NCBI RefSeq assembly: GCF_005886805.2
Contig: NZ_CP045429.1
Coordinates: forward strand, 3,628,501-3,692,500
Length of the DNA: 64,000 nucleotides
Direction: 5' to 3'
From: Pseudoalteromonas rubra
Lineage (GTDB): Bacteria; Pseudomonadota; Gammaproteobacteria; Enterobacterales; Alteromonadaceae
Shown in pieces: positions 17,568 through 27,900 of the stretch (position 1 is the first letter of the stretch; each line of letters starts with the position of its first letter). Below the pieces are notes generated by a model. It was given only the letters and a program-made list of their open reading frames with translations. It had not been told where the DNA came from and made no database searches. The position numbers and the translations under genes are program-made.

Positions 17568-20500
17568 TTAAATTGACATTGAATTAATTAATTTATCAGA
17601 AATCAATTTTAAACTTGCCCCTTTTAAAATCGTATAGTGATCCGCAGGTACCACATCGATAGTCATGCCTCCCGTGGAGAACTTAGCCCAATGCTTCAAC
17701 GGACTAGACTCATCCTCATTGACTTCTTCTGATGCCATTATCAAACTTAACTTACCTTGATAAGGTTTTGGATGATATTGACTCAAAGCTTGAGTATTTG
17801 CCCTATAGTTAAGCCAGCGTTTTCTAAACTCATTTAAATCAAGGTCCATTGATAAAGTGTTGGACGATTGTAGTTTCTTAAGCGCCCCTTCTATTTCATT
17901 ATCATCAACAGTATCGTTCTCACTTTCCCAAGCAAAATCATCAGTCCCTTCGTTTAATATCGATACCTCACGGACAAAACTGCCAAATAAACTAGCCTCG
18001 TTTAAATCATTATCTTTTATCTCATGATCATATGGGTAGCTATCAATTAAGTTCAGACTTTGTACACTCACTCCCATTTTTTCTAACTGCTGAGCAACCT
18101 CAAATGCAATCACTCCACCCATAGACCAACCCATCAGGTTTACTGGCTGATGTTGGTTTAATGACTTTATGGCGTATGCATAATGTGCCGCTAGCAGTTC
18201 AATTGTTCGACTTTCACCACCATTTAAATTGCTTGGCAATTGCAGTCCATAAATGGGCCTATCCTGTCCCAATCGACGTGCGAGCTCAACATATGCGGTT
18301 ACTTCACCAGAAACTGGGTGAATACAAAATAGAGGCGATAGACCGCCCTTTGACTGGAATGTGACGAGCGACTTTCCTGCATTAAGCTCATCAACTTTAG
18401 GTAATAACCTGTCATCATCTCCCTTATCTTTCCTGCGTTTAGTAAACATCCCCAAGATCTTTTCAAGGACCCCTTTTTCCTCTTTAACTTCGGCCAATTC
18501 CACGTCACCAAAATACTGCTCACCTTCAACAACTTTATCTTCAGATGTTTTAATTGAAGTTGCTAAGTTTTTCAGTGTTGCATCTTCAAATAAATTGACC
18601 AAATTTACGTTAACGCCAAATTTCATTCGAATTTCAGATTTTAAGGTCATAGCTAAGATTGAATGACCACCACGCTTAAAGAAGTCATCACCCATAGAGG
18701 TTACTTTGTAGTTAAGAAGTCTTCCCCATATTTCAGCTAGCTCCTGCTCAAATCCATCGTTGATTGGAATAATTGAAGCCTCGTCATCAAAACGCTCAGC
18801 ACTAGGTAGTGGTAACTTAGATTTATCCACCTTGCCATTGACATTTTTCGGTAACTCATCCATGAAAACGATCGCACTTGGTAACATATAAACAGGAATT
18901 ACTTGTTTTAGCGCTTCTAATAGTTCGCTTTCTGTTAACTCCGCAGACTCACTTAAAACAACATAAGCAATAATATGCTGATTTTGAGATACTTCTTGTG
19001 TTTGAATAAAAGTTTGCTGAACCTCATTCAGGTTATTAATTGCTTTTGCTACTTCTCCAAGCTCGACACGGAAACCTCTAATGCTAATTTGGTCATCCAT
19101 ACGGCCCAAAAACTCGAGCTCGCCATTCTTGCGGTATCTGACGAGGTCTCCCGAGTGGTAGAGCTTTTCTTGATCGTTGAAGGGGCTGGCTATAAATCGC
19201 TGCTCTGTTTCTTCTAGCGCATTTATGTAGCCTTGGGAAAGGTTCATGCCGCCAATATAAAGCTCACCAACAACACCTACCGGCACCGGAGACAGAGCAC
19301 TATCTAATACATAGACTTGGACGCCATCGATTGGGGAACCAATGGATGGTGTTTCTTGAGATTCTTCAATTGAAGGGACTACCGTGAAAGTTGTAGCGAC
19401 AGTATTTTCAGCTGGCCCGTATACATTATAAAGCTTAAATGATGCACTTGCTGAAGGCGCTTTTGTGAGTGCTGCGCCACCTGTAATTACCGCTCTTAGT
19501 TCAGGTGTCTCTGGCCATTCTTCATTAAGGCAAGCTTCGGTGAGAGGTGTCGCCATTTGAGCGATCGTAATCTCGCTCTGTGTCAATGCATCAATTAAAT
19601 CGTTCGGAGATTTTGTAACTTCATCACTCAAAATATATACGCTTGCTCCAGATATTAGATAAACCCATATCTCGAGCATAGACGCATCAAATGAGGCACC
19701 TGCTATTTGAGAAGCTCGGTCCTTAGATGTAACTTTAAACTCTCTTTTTTGCCAATTCACAAGGTTCATCAGTGCCTTATGCTGCACCGAAACATTTTTA
19801 GGATTGCCAGTAGAGCCTGAAGTCGAAATAACATAGACCAAGCTATTCATGTCTATTTTACGGGCCGGTGCGATATTAGAATGAGCCGTTATTTCTTCTT
19901 CGGCGATATCTAAATGAATAACCTGCGATATGTCATCAGGTAACAGATCATTAAATTCCGATTTAGTTACCACCACACTAGAATTTGAGTTATCTATTAT
20001 GTGTTTTATTCGGGCTTTTGGATTCTTAATATCTAAAGGTAAGAACGCAGCCCCTACCTTTAAAGTTGCAATAAAGCTCACGATCATATCCATAGAGCGG
20101 TTCAATGCGATCGCGACGATATCTCCGGAACCAATTTTTTTGCTACTGAAGTAATTAGCTAATTGGTTTGAACGCTCATCAACTTGACGATAAGTCATCA
20201 TCTTATGATCTTCAACCAAGGCTATTGAGTCGGGACTCTGCAGGGCTTGCTGTTCAAATAAACAACAAACATCCTCCGCAGATGGCTGGACTACTTCTCC
20301 TTTACCCCAAATATTTATGATCTGCTCATATTCATCTGGCGTCAGTAGTGACACTTTAGAGATAGGCTTGTCTATATCCTCCACTAAGTTATGCAGCAGA
20401 TTTTCAAAGTGTGACACCATACGCTTGATTGTAATTCTGTCGAACAGATCTACGTTATATTCAAATGCAGCATTAAGGCCCCCATTATCTTCATGCATAA

Positions 20501-23500
20501 CAAGAGTTAAATCGACTTTTGAGGTTTTGTTTTCAAGCGCAACTGTGCTTAAACGTAATCCAGGCAACTCTATGTCTCCGGTAGGAGCATTCTGTAAAAC
20601 AAACATCACTTGAAAAATAGGTGAGCGATGCCAGCGGTGATCTGGACTAACTAACTGGACTAATTGAGCAAAAGGCAGATCCTGATGCTCATATGCACCT
20701 ATCGCCATATCCCTAACACGCACCACTAACTCATTAAACGTCGGGTCGCCCTCTAAATCTGTGCGCATTGGTAGCATATTGACAAAAAAGCCTATGATAT
20801 TTTCCAGCTCTTCTTGATTTCGGTTCGCAACAGGCGTTCCAACAACAATATCATTTTGCCCACTATATTTACTAAGCAGTATTTTGAAAGCACCCATTAA
20901 CACCATAAACATAGTGGCATTATTTTTAACCGCAATTGATTTTAGTTTCGCAGTGCATGTTTCATTGATATGAAACTCAACTACGTCTCCATCCAAGCTC
21001 TGGTTCGGCCTTCTTGGTCTATCAGTCGGCAAGTTTATCTCTTTGGGCGCATCTTTGAGTTGTTGTAACCAGTATTGACGAAGCTGTATAAGAAAACCAA
21101 AGCGAAGCCTTTGCATTTGCCAAACTGAGAAATCACCATACTGAACACTGATGCTTTTTAGCAGGCTGGGGCGCTGCTCAATGTAGGCGCGATAAAATTC
21201 AGATAATTCATCAAACAGAATTCCCATTGACCAACCGTCTGTAATGATATGGTGAATATTGAAAAGCAACACATGTTCTGTTTGAGAATACCGCACTAGA
21301 TTTATTCTAAATAAGGGGCCTGTAATAAGATTAAAAGGCTGTTGTGACTCTTCATTTAAGAATGTTTTTAGGTGCGATTCTTTTTGTTCATCAGTAATCG
21401 TGTCCAAGTTGGTCTGCACGATTATTGCTGGTTTTGCCGCAGAAATAACCTGAAAAACGTTATGCTGTTGGTCAATACTGAATGTAGTACGAAGAATTTC
21501 ATGACGCTGTATCAATTGATCAAACGCATACTGCAGCGCAGCTACGTCCAGGTTACCACTAAGGCGATAGGCACCGGGCACATTGTAGGTCGGTGTATTA
21601 GGATCGAGTTGCTCTAAAAATAACAGTCTTTGTTGTGAGAAAGACGGTGTTATATTCTCTCTTTCTGAATCTTGTAGTACGACGATAGGTGATGAAGCTG
21701 CTTTATTTTCATCCCAACGCTTGTTATCAACCCCTTTAGCCAAAGCTGCTATCGTTGGCTCGTCAAATAGACTTTTCACAGGTAACTCAGTCTTTAGCAC
21801 ACCTTCAATTCGGGAAACCACTTTTGTAACCAGTAATGAGTGCCCGCCCAATGAAAAGAAGTTATCGTGAATTCCAACTTCCGTAATACCTAAAACGTCA
21901 CCCCAGATTGAAGCGATAATTTCTTCTGTTGGTGTCGAAGCATGTATCAACTCAGCATCAGTCGAGACTTCTTTTGGAATAACCAATGCATTACGATCAA
22001 TCTTTCCATTATTTGTCAGAGGAATACTATCTAAAAATACAAATTGAGCCGGGAGCATAAATGCTGGTAAACGAGTTTGTAAAAACGCTCTTACTTCTTG
22101 AGCTGTTTTTTTATTGCCAGCTAAAAATTCAATAAATGCGACTAATTTTGTTTCACCATTCGATGATGTATCAGTTATCACCACTGCTTTTGATATGGCG
22201 TTATATTCATACAGAGCAGCTTCTACTTCAGCTAATTCTATGCGGTACCCTCTAAGGCTAACTTGATGATCAACCCTTCCAATGAAGTCTATATCTCCAT
22301 TATCAAGTAACCTTACTTTATCTCCTGTTTTATATAACCTAACTTTTTCGCCTTCCCCTGGGAGTGATATCGACTCAAACTGAGTTTTTGAAAGTTCCGG
22401 TTGATTTCTAAACTGAGCCGTTAAGCCAACACCGCCAACATACAGGTCACCAATAACACCGGGGGGAACAACCTGTAAATGTTTGTCTAACACCAAAGCT
22501 CTTACATTATTTATAGGCTTTCCGATTGGTGGTTTCATCGCTTTGCTCATATAATGGCTAAGCTCTTTGTAGCTCGTTACGACCGTATTTTCCGACGGAC
22601 CATATAAGTTATACAGTTTGAAAGGTGTTTTCGGTGTTGGCAGATGGTGCAGCGTATCACCGCCGGTTAATACTGACTTTAGAGGCGTATCAGATGGCCA
22701 CGTTGCGTCCAATATCGAACTCACTAACGGCGTCGGTACAAATGCAATGGTGATTTCATTGTCTTGTAGCCACTTGACTAACAAAGAAGGCGACCTTTTG
22801 ATATCAGCATCAGCAATATAGATACTTGCTCCTTGGGTAAAATAAGCCCAAGTTTCTAAAATTACTGCATCAAACGATACTCCAGCTAATTGAGTACTTC
22901 GGTCATTTTCTGTGATCTTGAACTGTTCTTGTTGCCAGTGCACTAAATTACTCAACGCCTTGTGAGATATCTCAACACCTTTTGGTTTTCCTGTAGAGCC
23001 CGAAGTATATACAACGTATGCAATAGCTTCAGGGTCTAAAGAAACTGGCGGTCGAGCTTTCAAATCCGTGCTAGCTGTTATTGCCACATCTATCACGTGA
23101 GCAAAGTCCGAACATAAAGACGTATACTGCTGTGTACTTAAAACAACCTTGGCATTTGCATCTTTAAGAATGTATGACAGTCGCTCTTTTGGACTATTAA
23201 TATCCATCAATAGGAAAGCAGCACCAGATTTTGTTATAGCAAGCATGCTGGCGATTAGATCTGAAGAGCTCTCCATACAAACAGCAATGACATCTCCTGT
23301 TGTTACATTTTGCTGCTGCAACAGCTTCGAGATATTGTCAACCTTATCAGCTAGCGCCTGATAACTACTTGATCCAGAGCTATCGACTACCGCAACAGCA
23401 TCCGGTCTTTCTTGAACTTGCTGTTCAAACCTTTGAAATTCATTTCCGGCAGGGATTTCTACCACCTTCCCCTGACTCCAATCAGAAATGATATCTTGAA

Positions 23501-24911
23501 CTTCTTCATCGCTCATTAAAGATAACTGAGAGACAAGTGAATCTGGAGACGCTATCCCTTCAATTAATACTCTTTGATAATGATTTAATAAACGCTGAAT
23601 TGTTGGAGCATCAAATAGCTCGGTACTATATTCAACCGCAATTTGGACCGAATCTGCTTTTTGTACTACGTCTATGCTAAGGTCGAACTTAGATGTCCTT
23701 ACCTCAGTTGGAATGTAATGAATCCTTTCATCAACGCTGGCTGAATCTTCACTAAAAGAGAACATAGTGTTAATCAGTGGGGTCTTACCAGATCGCCGTT
23801 CAATACCAACTTCATCAACTAAACGGTCAAATGGCAACTCCTGGTTAGCAAAAGCAGCTAAATTTGATTCTCTTACTCTTGATAGTAATTCGGAAAAGCT
23901 GGGGTCACCAGACAGATCCGTTCTTAGTGGCAAAGTATTGATAAACAGGCCAATAAGTGGTTGTAACTCTTCCCTGGTCCGACTGGATACTGGGGTACCC
24001 ACAACTATATCTGTGCTGCCGCTGTATCTAGACATTAAGGCATTAAATGCTGTGAAATACACCATAAATGCAGAAGCATTATATTCGCTAGCTATCTTTT
24101 TAACATTATCCGCAACATCAAAAGGGATATTGATAGCAATACTTGCTCCTGCCTGAGTAAGTGCGCCATGACGATGATAATCTACTGGTAAGGTCAGTGA
24201 ATTAGGAGCACTATCTAAGTAAGACTTCCAAAACTCAATCTGCCCCTCTAGTTGCTCGGATGAAACACTGTCTTTTATCCACTCTGAAAAGTCAGCGTAT
24301 TGTATAGTTAGTTTTTTTAACGGTGCTTCAGAACCTTCTAAGGCATGCTCGTAAATCGAAATCAACTCATCGATTAGTACTTTGAATGACCATGCATCAC
24401 CAATAATGTGATGAATAGCAATAAAGAGAACAAAGTCATCTTCACTGATATTGATAATAGAAATACGAAGCAGTGGTCCAGTACGTAAATCAAACGGTTT
24501 TTGTGCTTCTCTATCAACAATTGCCTCAATTTCTGAATCAATACTTGACGCATCTGAATCCAACAGATCAAATAAATCAACTTTAACGTCAAGCTCTGAC
24601 TGAATTATTTGTACAGGCTCTCCATCTACCTCATCGAAGTGAGTGCGTAAGATTTCATGGCGCATTACCACCTTATTAATGCTCTCCTCAAGAACATTAA
24701 AATCAAGTTTGCTCTTGATCCGGATTGCAAAAGGCATGTTATATGTTGCGTTACCTGGATCTAAACGATCTATAAGCCAAAGCCTTTTCTGTGCATCAGA
24801 TTGAGCATAGTAAGGCTTGTTCTCTCGCACCTTGATAGTTGTTTTTTTAGGTAATGCGATACCTTTTTTTGCAAGTGTTAGTTCCAGTAATTTCTGTCTT
24901 TCTATTGTCAT
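17568..24911 (-). CDS. NRPS, C-A-PCP-C-A-PCP-TE (termination protein)
   Basis: About 2447 aa from the ATG at 24911 (GAGAG site upstream; a TTG five codons earlier has none). Domains: C1 about 30-455 (HHIIGDAW near 165, with Ala for the usual Gly), A1 about 485-980, PCP1 with Ser near 1022 (LGGHSLLVTK), C2 about 1085-1505 (HHIITDGW), A2 about 1540-2035, PCP2 with Ser near 2080 (RGGHSILAM), TE about 2170-2447 with GWSMGG near 2260 and a late ADHYTI histidine. Hand alignment to GrsA gives A-domain codes DALFLGLVVK (aliphatic, Leu/Val/Ile-like) and DALQIGVVAK (unassigned). A2 has Asn where the A3 motif usually has Gly (TGNPKNVSV), with the Lys kept. It adds the last two residues and releases the peptide by hydrolysis or ring closure. 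No epimerase domain is present. Confidence 0.93.
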   Translation of the reverse strand: MTIERQKLLELTLAKKGIALPKKTTIKVRENKPYYAQSDAQKRLWLIDRLDPGNATYNMPFAIRIKSKLDFNVLEESINKVVMRHEILRTHFDEVDGEPVQIIQSELDVKVDLFDLLDSDASSIDSEIEAIVDREAQKPFDLRTGPLLRISIINISEDDFVLFIAIHHIIGDAWSFKVLIDELISIYEHALEGSEAPLKKLTIQYADFSEWIKDSVSSEQLEGQIEFWKSYLDSAPNSLTLPVDYHRHGALTQAGASIAINIPFDVADNVKKIASEYNASAFMVYFTAFNALMSRYSGSTDIVVGTPVSSRTREELQPLIGLFINTLPLRTDLSGDPSFSELLSRVRESNLAAFANQELPFDRLVDEVGIERRSGKTPLINTMFSFSEDSASVDERIHYIPTEVRTSKFDLSIDVVQKADSVQIAVEYSTELFDAPTIQRLLNHYQRVLIEGIASPDSLVSQLSLMSDEEVQDIISDWSQGKVVEIPAGNEFQRFEQQVQERPDAVAVVDSSGSSSYQALADKVDNISKLLQQQNVTTGDVIAVCMESSSDLIASMLAITKSGAAFLLMDINSPKERLSYILKDANAKVVLSTQQYTSLCSDFAHVIDVAITASTDLKARPPVSLDPEAIAYVVYTSGSTGKPKGVEISHKALSNLVHWQQEQFKITENDRSTQLAGVSFDAVILETWAYFTQGASIYIADADIKRSPSLLVKWLQDNEITIAFVPTPLVSSILDATWPSDTPLKSVLTGGDTLHHLPTPKTPFKLYNLYGPSENTVVTSYKELSHYMSKAMKPPIGKPINNVRALVLDKHLQVVPPGVIGDLYVGGVGLTAQFRNQPELSKTQFESISLPGEGEKVRLYKTGDKVRLLDNGDIDFIGRVDHQVSLRGYRIELAEVEAALYEYNAISKAVVITDTSSNGETKLVAFIEFLAGNKKTAQEVRAFLQTRLPAFMLPAQFVFLDSIPLTNNGKIDRNALVIPKEVSTDAELIHASTPTEEIIASIWGDVLGITEVGIHDNFFSLGGHSLLVTKVVSRIEGVLKTELPVKSLFDEPTIAALAKGVDNKRWDENKAASSPIVVLQDSERENITPSFSQQRLLFLEQLDPNTPTYNVPGAYRLSGNLDVAALQYAFDQLIQRHEILRTTFSIDQQHNVFQVISAAKPAIIVQTNLDTITDEQKESHLKTFLNEESQQPFNLITGPLFRINLVRYSQTEHVLLFNIHHIITDGWSMGILFDELSEFYRAYIEQRPSLLKSISVQYGDFSVWQMQRLRFGFLIQLRQYWLQQLKDAPKEINLPTDRPRRPNQSLDGDVVEFHINETCTAKLKSIAVKNNATMFMVLMGAFKILLSKYSGQNDIVVGTPVANRNQEELENIIGFFVNMLPMRTDLEGDPTFNELVVRVRDMAIGAYEHQDLPFAQLVQLVSPDHRWHRSPIFQVMFVLQNAPTGDIELPGLRLSTVALENKTSKVDLTLVMHEDNGGLNAAFEYNVDLFDRITIKRMVSHFENLLHNLVEDIDKPISKVSLLTPDEYEQIINIWGKGEVVQPSAEDVCCLFEQQALQSPDSIALVEDHKMMTYRQVDERSNQLANYFSSKKIGSGDIVAIALNRSMDMIVSFIATLKVGAAFLPLDIKNPKARIKHIIDNSNSSVVVTKSEFNDLLPDDISQVIHLDIAEEEITAHSNIAPARKIDMNSLVYVISTSGSTGNPKNVSVQHKALMNLVNWQKREFKVTSKDRASQIAGASFDASMLEIWVYLISGASVYILSDEVTKSPNDLIDALTQSEITIAQMATPLTEACLNEEWPETPELRAVITGGAALTKAPSASASFKLYNVYGPAENTVATTFTVVPSIEESQETPSIGSPIDGVQVYVLDSALSPVPVGVVGELYIGGMNLSQGYINALEETEQRFIASPFNDQEKLYHSGDLVRYRKNGELEFLGRMDDQISIRGFRVELGEVAKAINNLNEVQQTFIQTQEVSQNQHIIAYVVLSESAELTESELLEALKQVIPVYMLPSAIVFMDELPKNVNGKVDKSKLPLPSAERFDDEASIIPINDGFEQELAEIWGRLLNYKVTSMGDDFFKRGGHSILAMTLKSEIRMKFGVNVNLVNLFEDATLKNLATSIKTSEDKVVEGEQYFGDVELAEVKEEKGVLEKILGMFTKRRKDKGDDDRLLPKVDELNAGKSLVTFQSKGGLSPLFCIHPVSGEVTAYVELARRLGQDRPIYGLQLPSNLNGGESRTIELLAAHYAYAIKSLNQHQPVNLMGWSMGGVIAFEVAQQLEKMGVSVQSLNLIDSYPYDHEIKDNDLNEASLFGSFVREVSILNEGTDDFAWESENDTVDDNEIEGALKKLQSSNTLSMDLDLNEFRKRWLNYRANTQALSQYHPKPYQGKLSLIMASEEVNEDESSPLKHWAKFSTGGMTIDVVPADHYTILKGASLKLISDKLINSMSI

Positions 24912-24986
24912 TATTTTTTCTCTCAATATAAAAGTGAATGACTATTTAGCTTCCATTTTTAAGTTGTTCTCGTTCAGAATAGGCAT

Positions 24987-27900
24987 CTAAAAATCATCAT
25001 CCTGCTCCTCAAGCAGCAACATAACTTCCTCTAAAGGTAAGTCCGCAACCAAGTCGTATACCCATGCAATGTCATTAACAATCTCGCTGCCACCTAGGCA
25101 ATCTTCGATTAAATTAGTTAATCCCAATACATTGGGTTCGATAAAAAATTGACGTAAAGTGATATTACATTTAAAGACACTTTGTACTTTCGATAGAATT
25201 CGAACTGCAAGCACCGAGTGCCCACCTAGTGCGAAAAAGTTGTCATTTATACTTAGGTGATCTAAATGGAGCACTTGTCGCCAGATATTTGAAATTAGAA
25301 TTTGTGCTGAAGTTTGCGCGGTGTTCTCGACTTCGTCTTCATTAGACTTTGTCAATCTCAATAGTGCATGACTATCCACTTTGCCATTGGGTGTAAGCGG
25401 CATCTCATCTATAAACGTCAGTGTCTGCGGCATCATGTAATGAGGCACTGCCGCTGCCAATGCTTTTCGAAGCGCTACGATGACCTCTGCGTTGTCCTGC
25501 GCAACCCCTTCGCTGCGTGTTAAAAACGCCACCAGTTTCGGCGTCTCTGCCTCACTGTTATCCAGTAAAACCACCGCTGAATTGACCTGAGCATGGCGTT
25601 TTAAGTGGTACTCAATCTCCCCCAGCTCAATGCGATAACCGCGATATTTAACCTGGTTATCTGCCCGTCCAATGTAAATGAGTTCTCCCCACTCATCGTA
25701 CCTAACCAAATCCCCTGTACGATATATTCGGCTGCCTGCTTCACCACTAAAAGGGTTATCAATAAAGCGCGTCGCTGTCAGCTCTGCCTTGCCTAAATAC
25801 CCGCTCGCCAAACCTGCGCCACCAATGTAAAGCTCTCCTTCTGCCCCAAATGGCACCAGCCGCTGCTCGCCATCACAAATATAATGTGCATAGTTCGCAA
25901 GCCCTCGCCCTAACGTGATGGCCTCCCCCGCATTTCGGGTATTCATCTCCTTTACCAACGAGTAAATGGTGCACTCTGTCGGACCATAGCAATTCCACAG
26001 CGAAATAGGATGCGCCATGAACTGCTTCAATAAGTCCTCCGTTAACGCTTCTCCGGCCGTCAGTGCCACTAAATCCGTTTTACCTCGCCACTGTGTGGCC
26101 AGCAGCTGCTTCCATCGCGATGGCGTCGCCTGCATCAGATCAATGTCATGGCGACAAAGCAGCTCATTGATCAAGACCGCGTCCATCTTCTCGGCTTCAC
26201 TGGCGATAACGCAGCGCCCCCCGCTGGTTAAGCACCCTGCCCATTCAAAGAACGCTATATCAAATGCAACACTGGCCAATAAAAGCCAGGTCTGACCGCT
26301 TTCTATGGGCAGTTTGTCGTGCATTGCGGCCAATAAATTGGCTGCTGAGCCATGCTCGATCACCACACCTTTTGGTTGCCCCGTCGAGCCTGAAGTATAA
26401 ATAATGTAAGCACTGCGACTGAGATCATGACCGGCATATCCCGCTTCCAACGGCACATAGGACGCTAACGCCTGCTGCTGTGTTAACTCGTCCAGGACGA
26501 TTGCCTGAAGGTTCGTAAAAAAGCCCACATAACCTTGCTGGGTGATGACGTGAGTGATGCCACTATCGGCAACAATGTAATTCAGTCGTTCCTGCGGATA
26601 ATTGGGGTCAAGTGGGACATACGTCCCCCCCGCCTTCAGGACGGCAAACAGCGCAATTAACATCTGTGGTGAGCTTTCAAGGCACACACCAATGATGGTC
26701 TCTGGGCCAACTCCTTGCTCAACCAGGTATGCTGCCAGCTGCCCTGCCTGTTGATTGAAATCAGCATAGCTCAGTGTTTGCTCACCATATATCAGCGCCG
26801 TGGCATCCGGGGTTTTACTTGCTTGTGCTTCAATCAGCGCATCCACAGTGAGAGTTGGTGCATCGAGGCTTGCGCCCGCATTCAGGGTATTGACTAAGTA
26901 ATGCGTCTCATCCTCTGATAACATCGCCAGTGCACTGAGTGGCGCGGTTTCTGATACCACCATCGCTTTTGTTAATGCCATGAAGTGCTGCGCCATCGCT
27001 TCAATGGTGCCCTGCTCAAACAAGGCGTCGTTATACTCAAACTCAAATTCAAGCCCACGAGGCGTCTCGGTAATATTCAACGCCAGCTCATACATCGCAT
27101 AAGCCGTATGTCCTTTACGCTGTACTAAGGTCGCATCACCCAGCTCCACACGCTCTGGCCTCGCCACATTCATACTCAGCATGATTTGAAACAATGGCGC
27201 ATGGGCATTACTGCGCTCAGGGTTCAAGCGCTCCACTAATAAATCAAACGGGATATCCTGGTGCGCCATCGCCTCGACATTCACGGCCTTCACCAAAGCC
27301 AGGTAATCCCGCACTGTCAGCGCTTCTGAAAACTCAACACGCAACACCAAGGTATTGACGAAAAAACCAATTAAATCGGTAAATTGCTGACGCGGACGGT
27401 TGGCCACCGGGGTACCCACAACGATGTCCTGGCTATGACTATAACGGGATAAGAATAAACAAAACGCCCCATGTAACAGCATAAACAAGGTCACATCGTT
27501 GTTGTTTGCGCAGGCATTTAAGCGTTCATGCCATTCATTATCTAAATTAAAACGATGGCTGGCACCCTGATAACCCAGTTGTTGACCACGACTTTTCGCC
27601 AACGGTAACGTATGCACAGGGGGGGCACCTGCAAGCTTGTGTTCCCAATACGAGAGTTGAGATGCCAACACCTCCCCTGTAAAGCGCTGCCGTTGCCAGC
27701 AAGCGTAATCTCGGTACTGTGTCTGCAGCGGTGCAAACTGCGTATTCCCGTTACTGATGGCCTGGTAATGCGCAGCAAACTCCTGTTGTAATAGCTCTAA
27801 AGACCAGCCATCACTGACAATATGATGTACCTGGTACATTAACATACCACGCTCATCCCCCAGGTGGAGGTAACACGCTCGCAGCATGACATCGTGTGCT

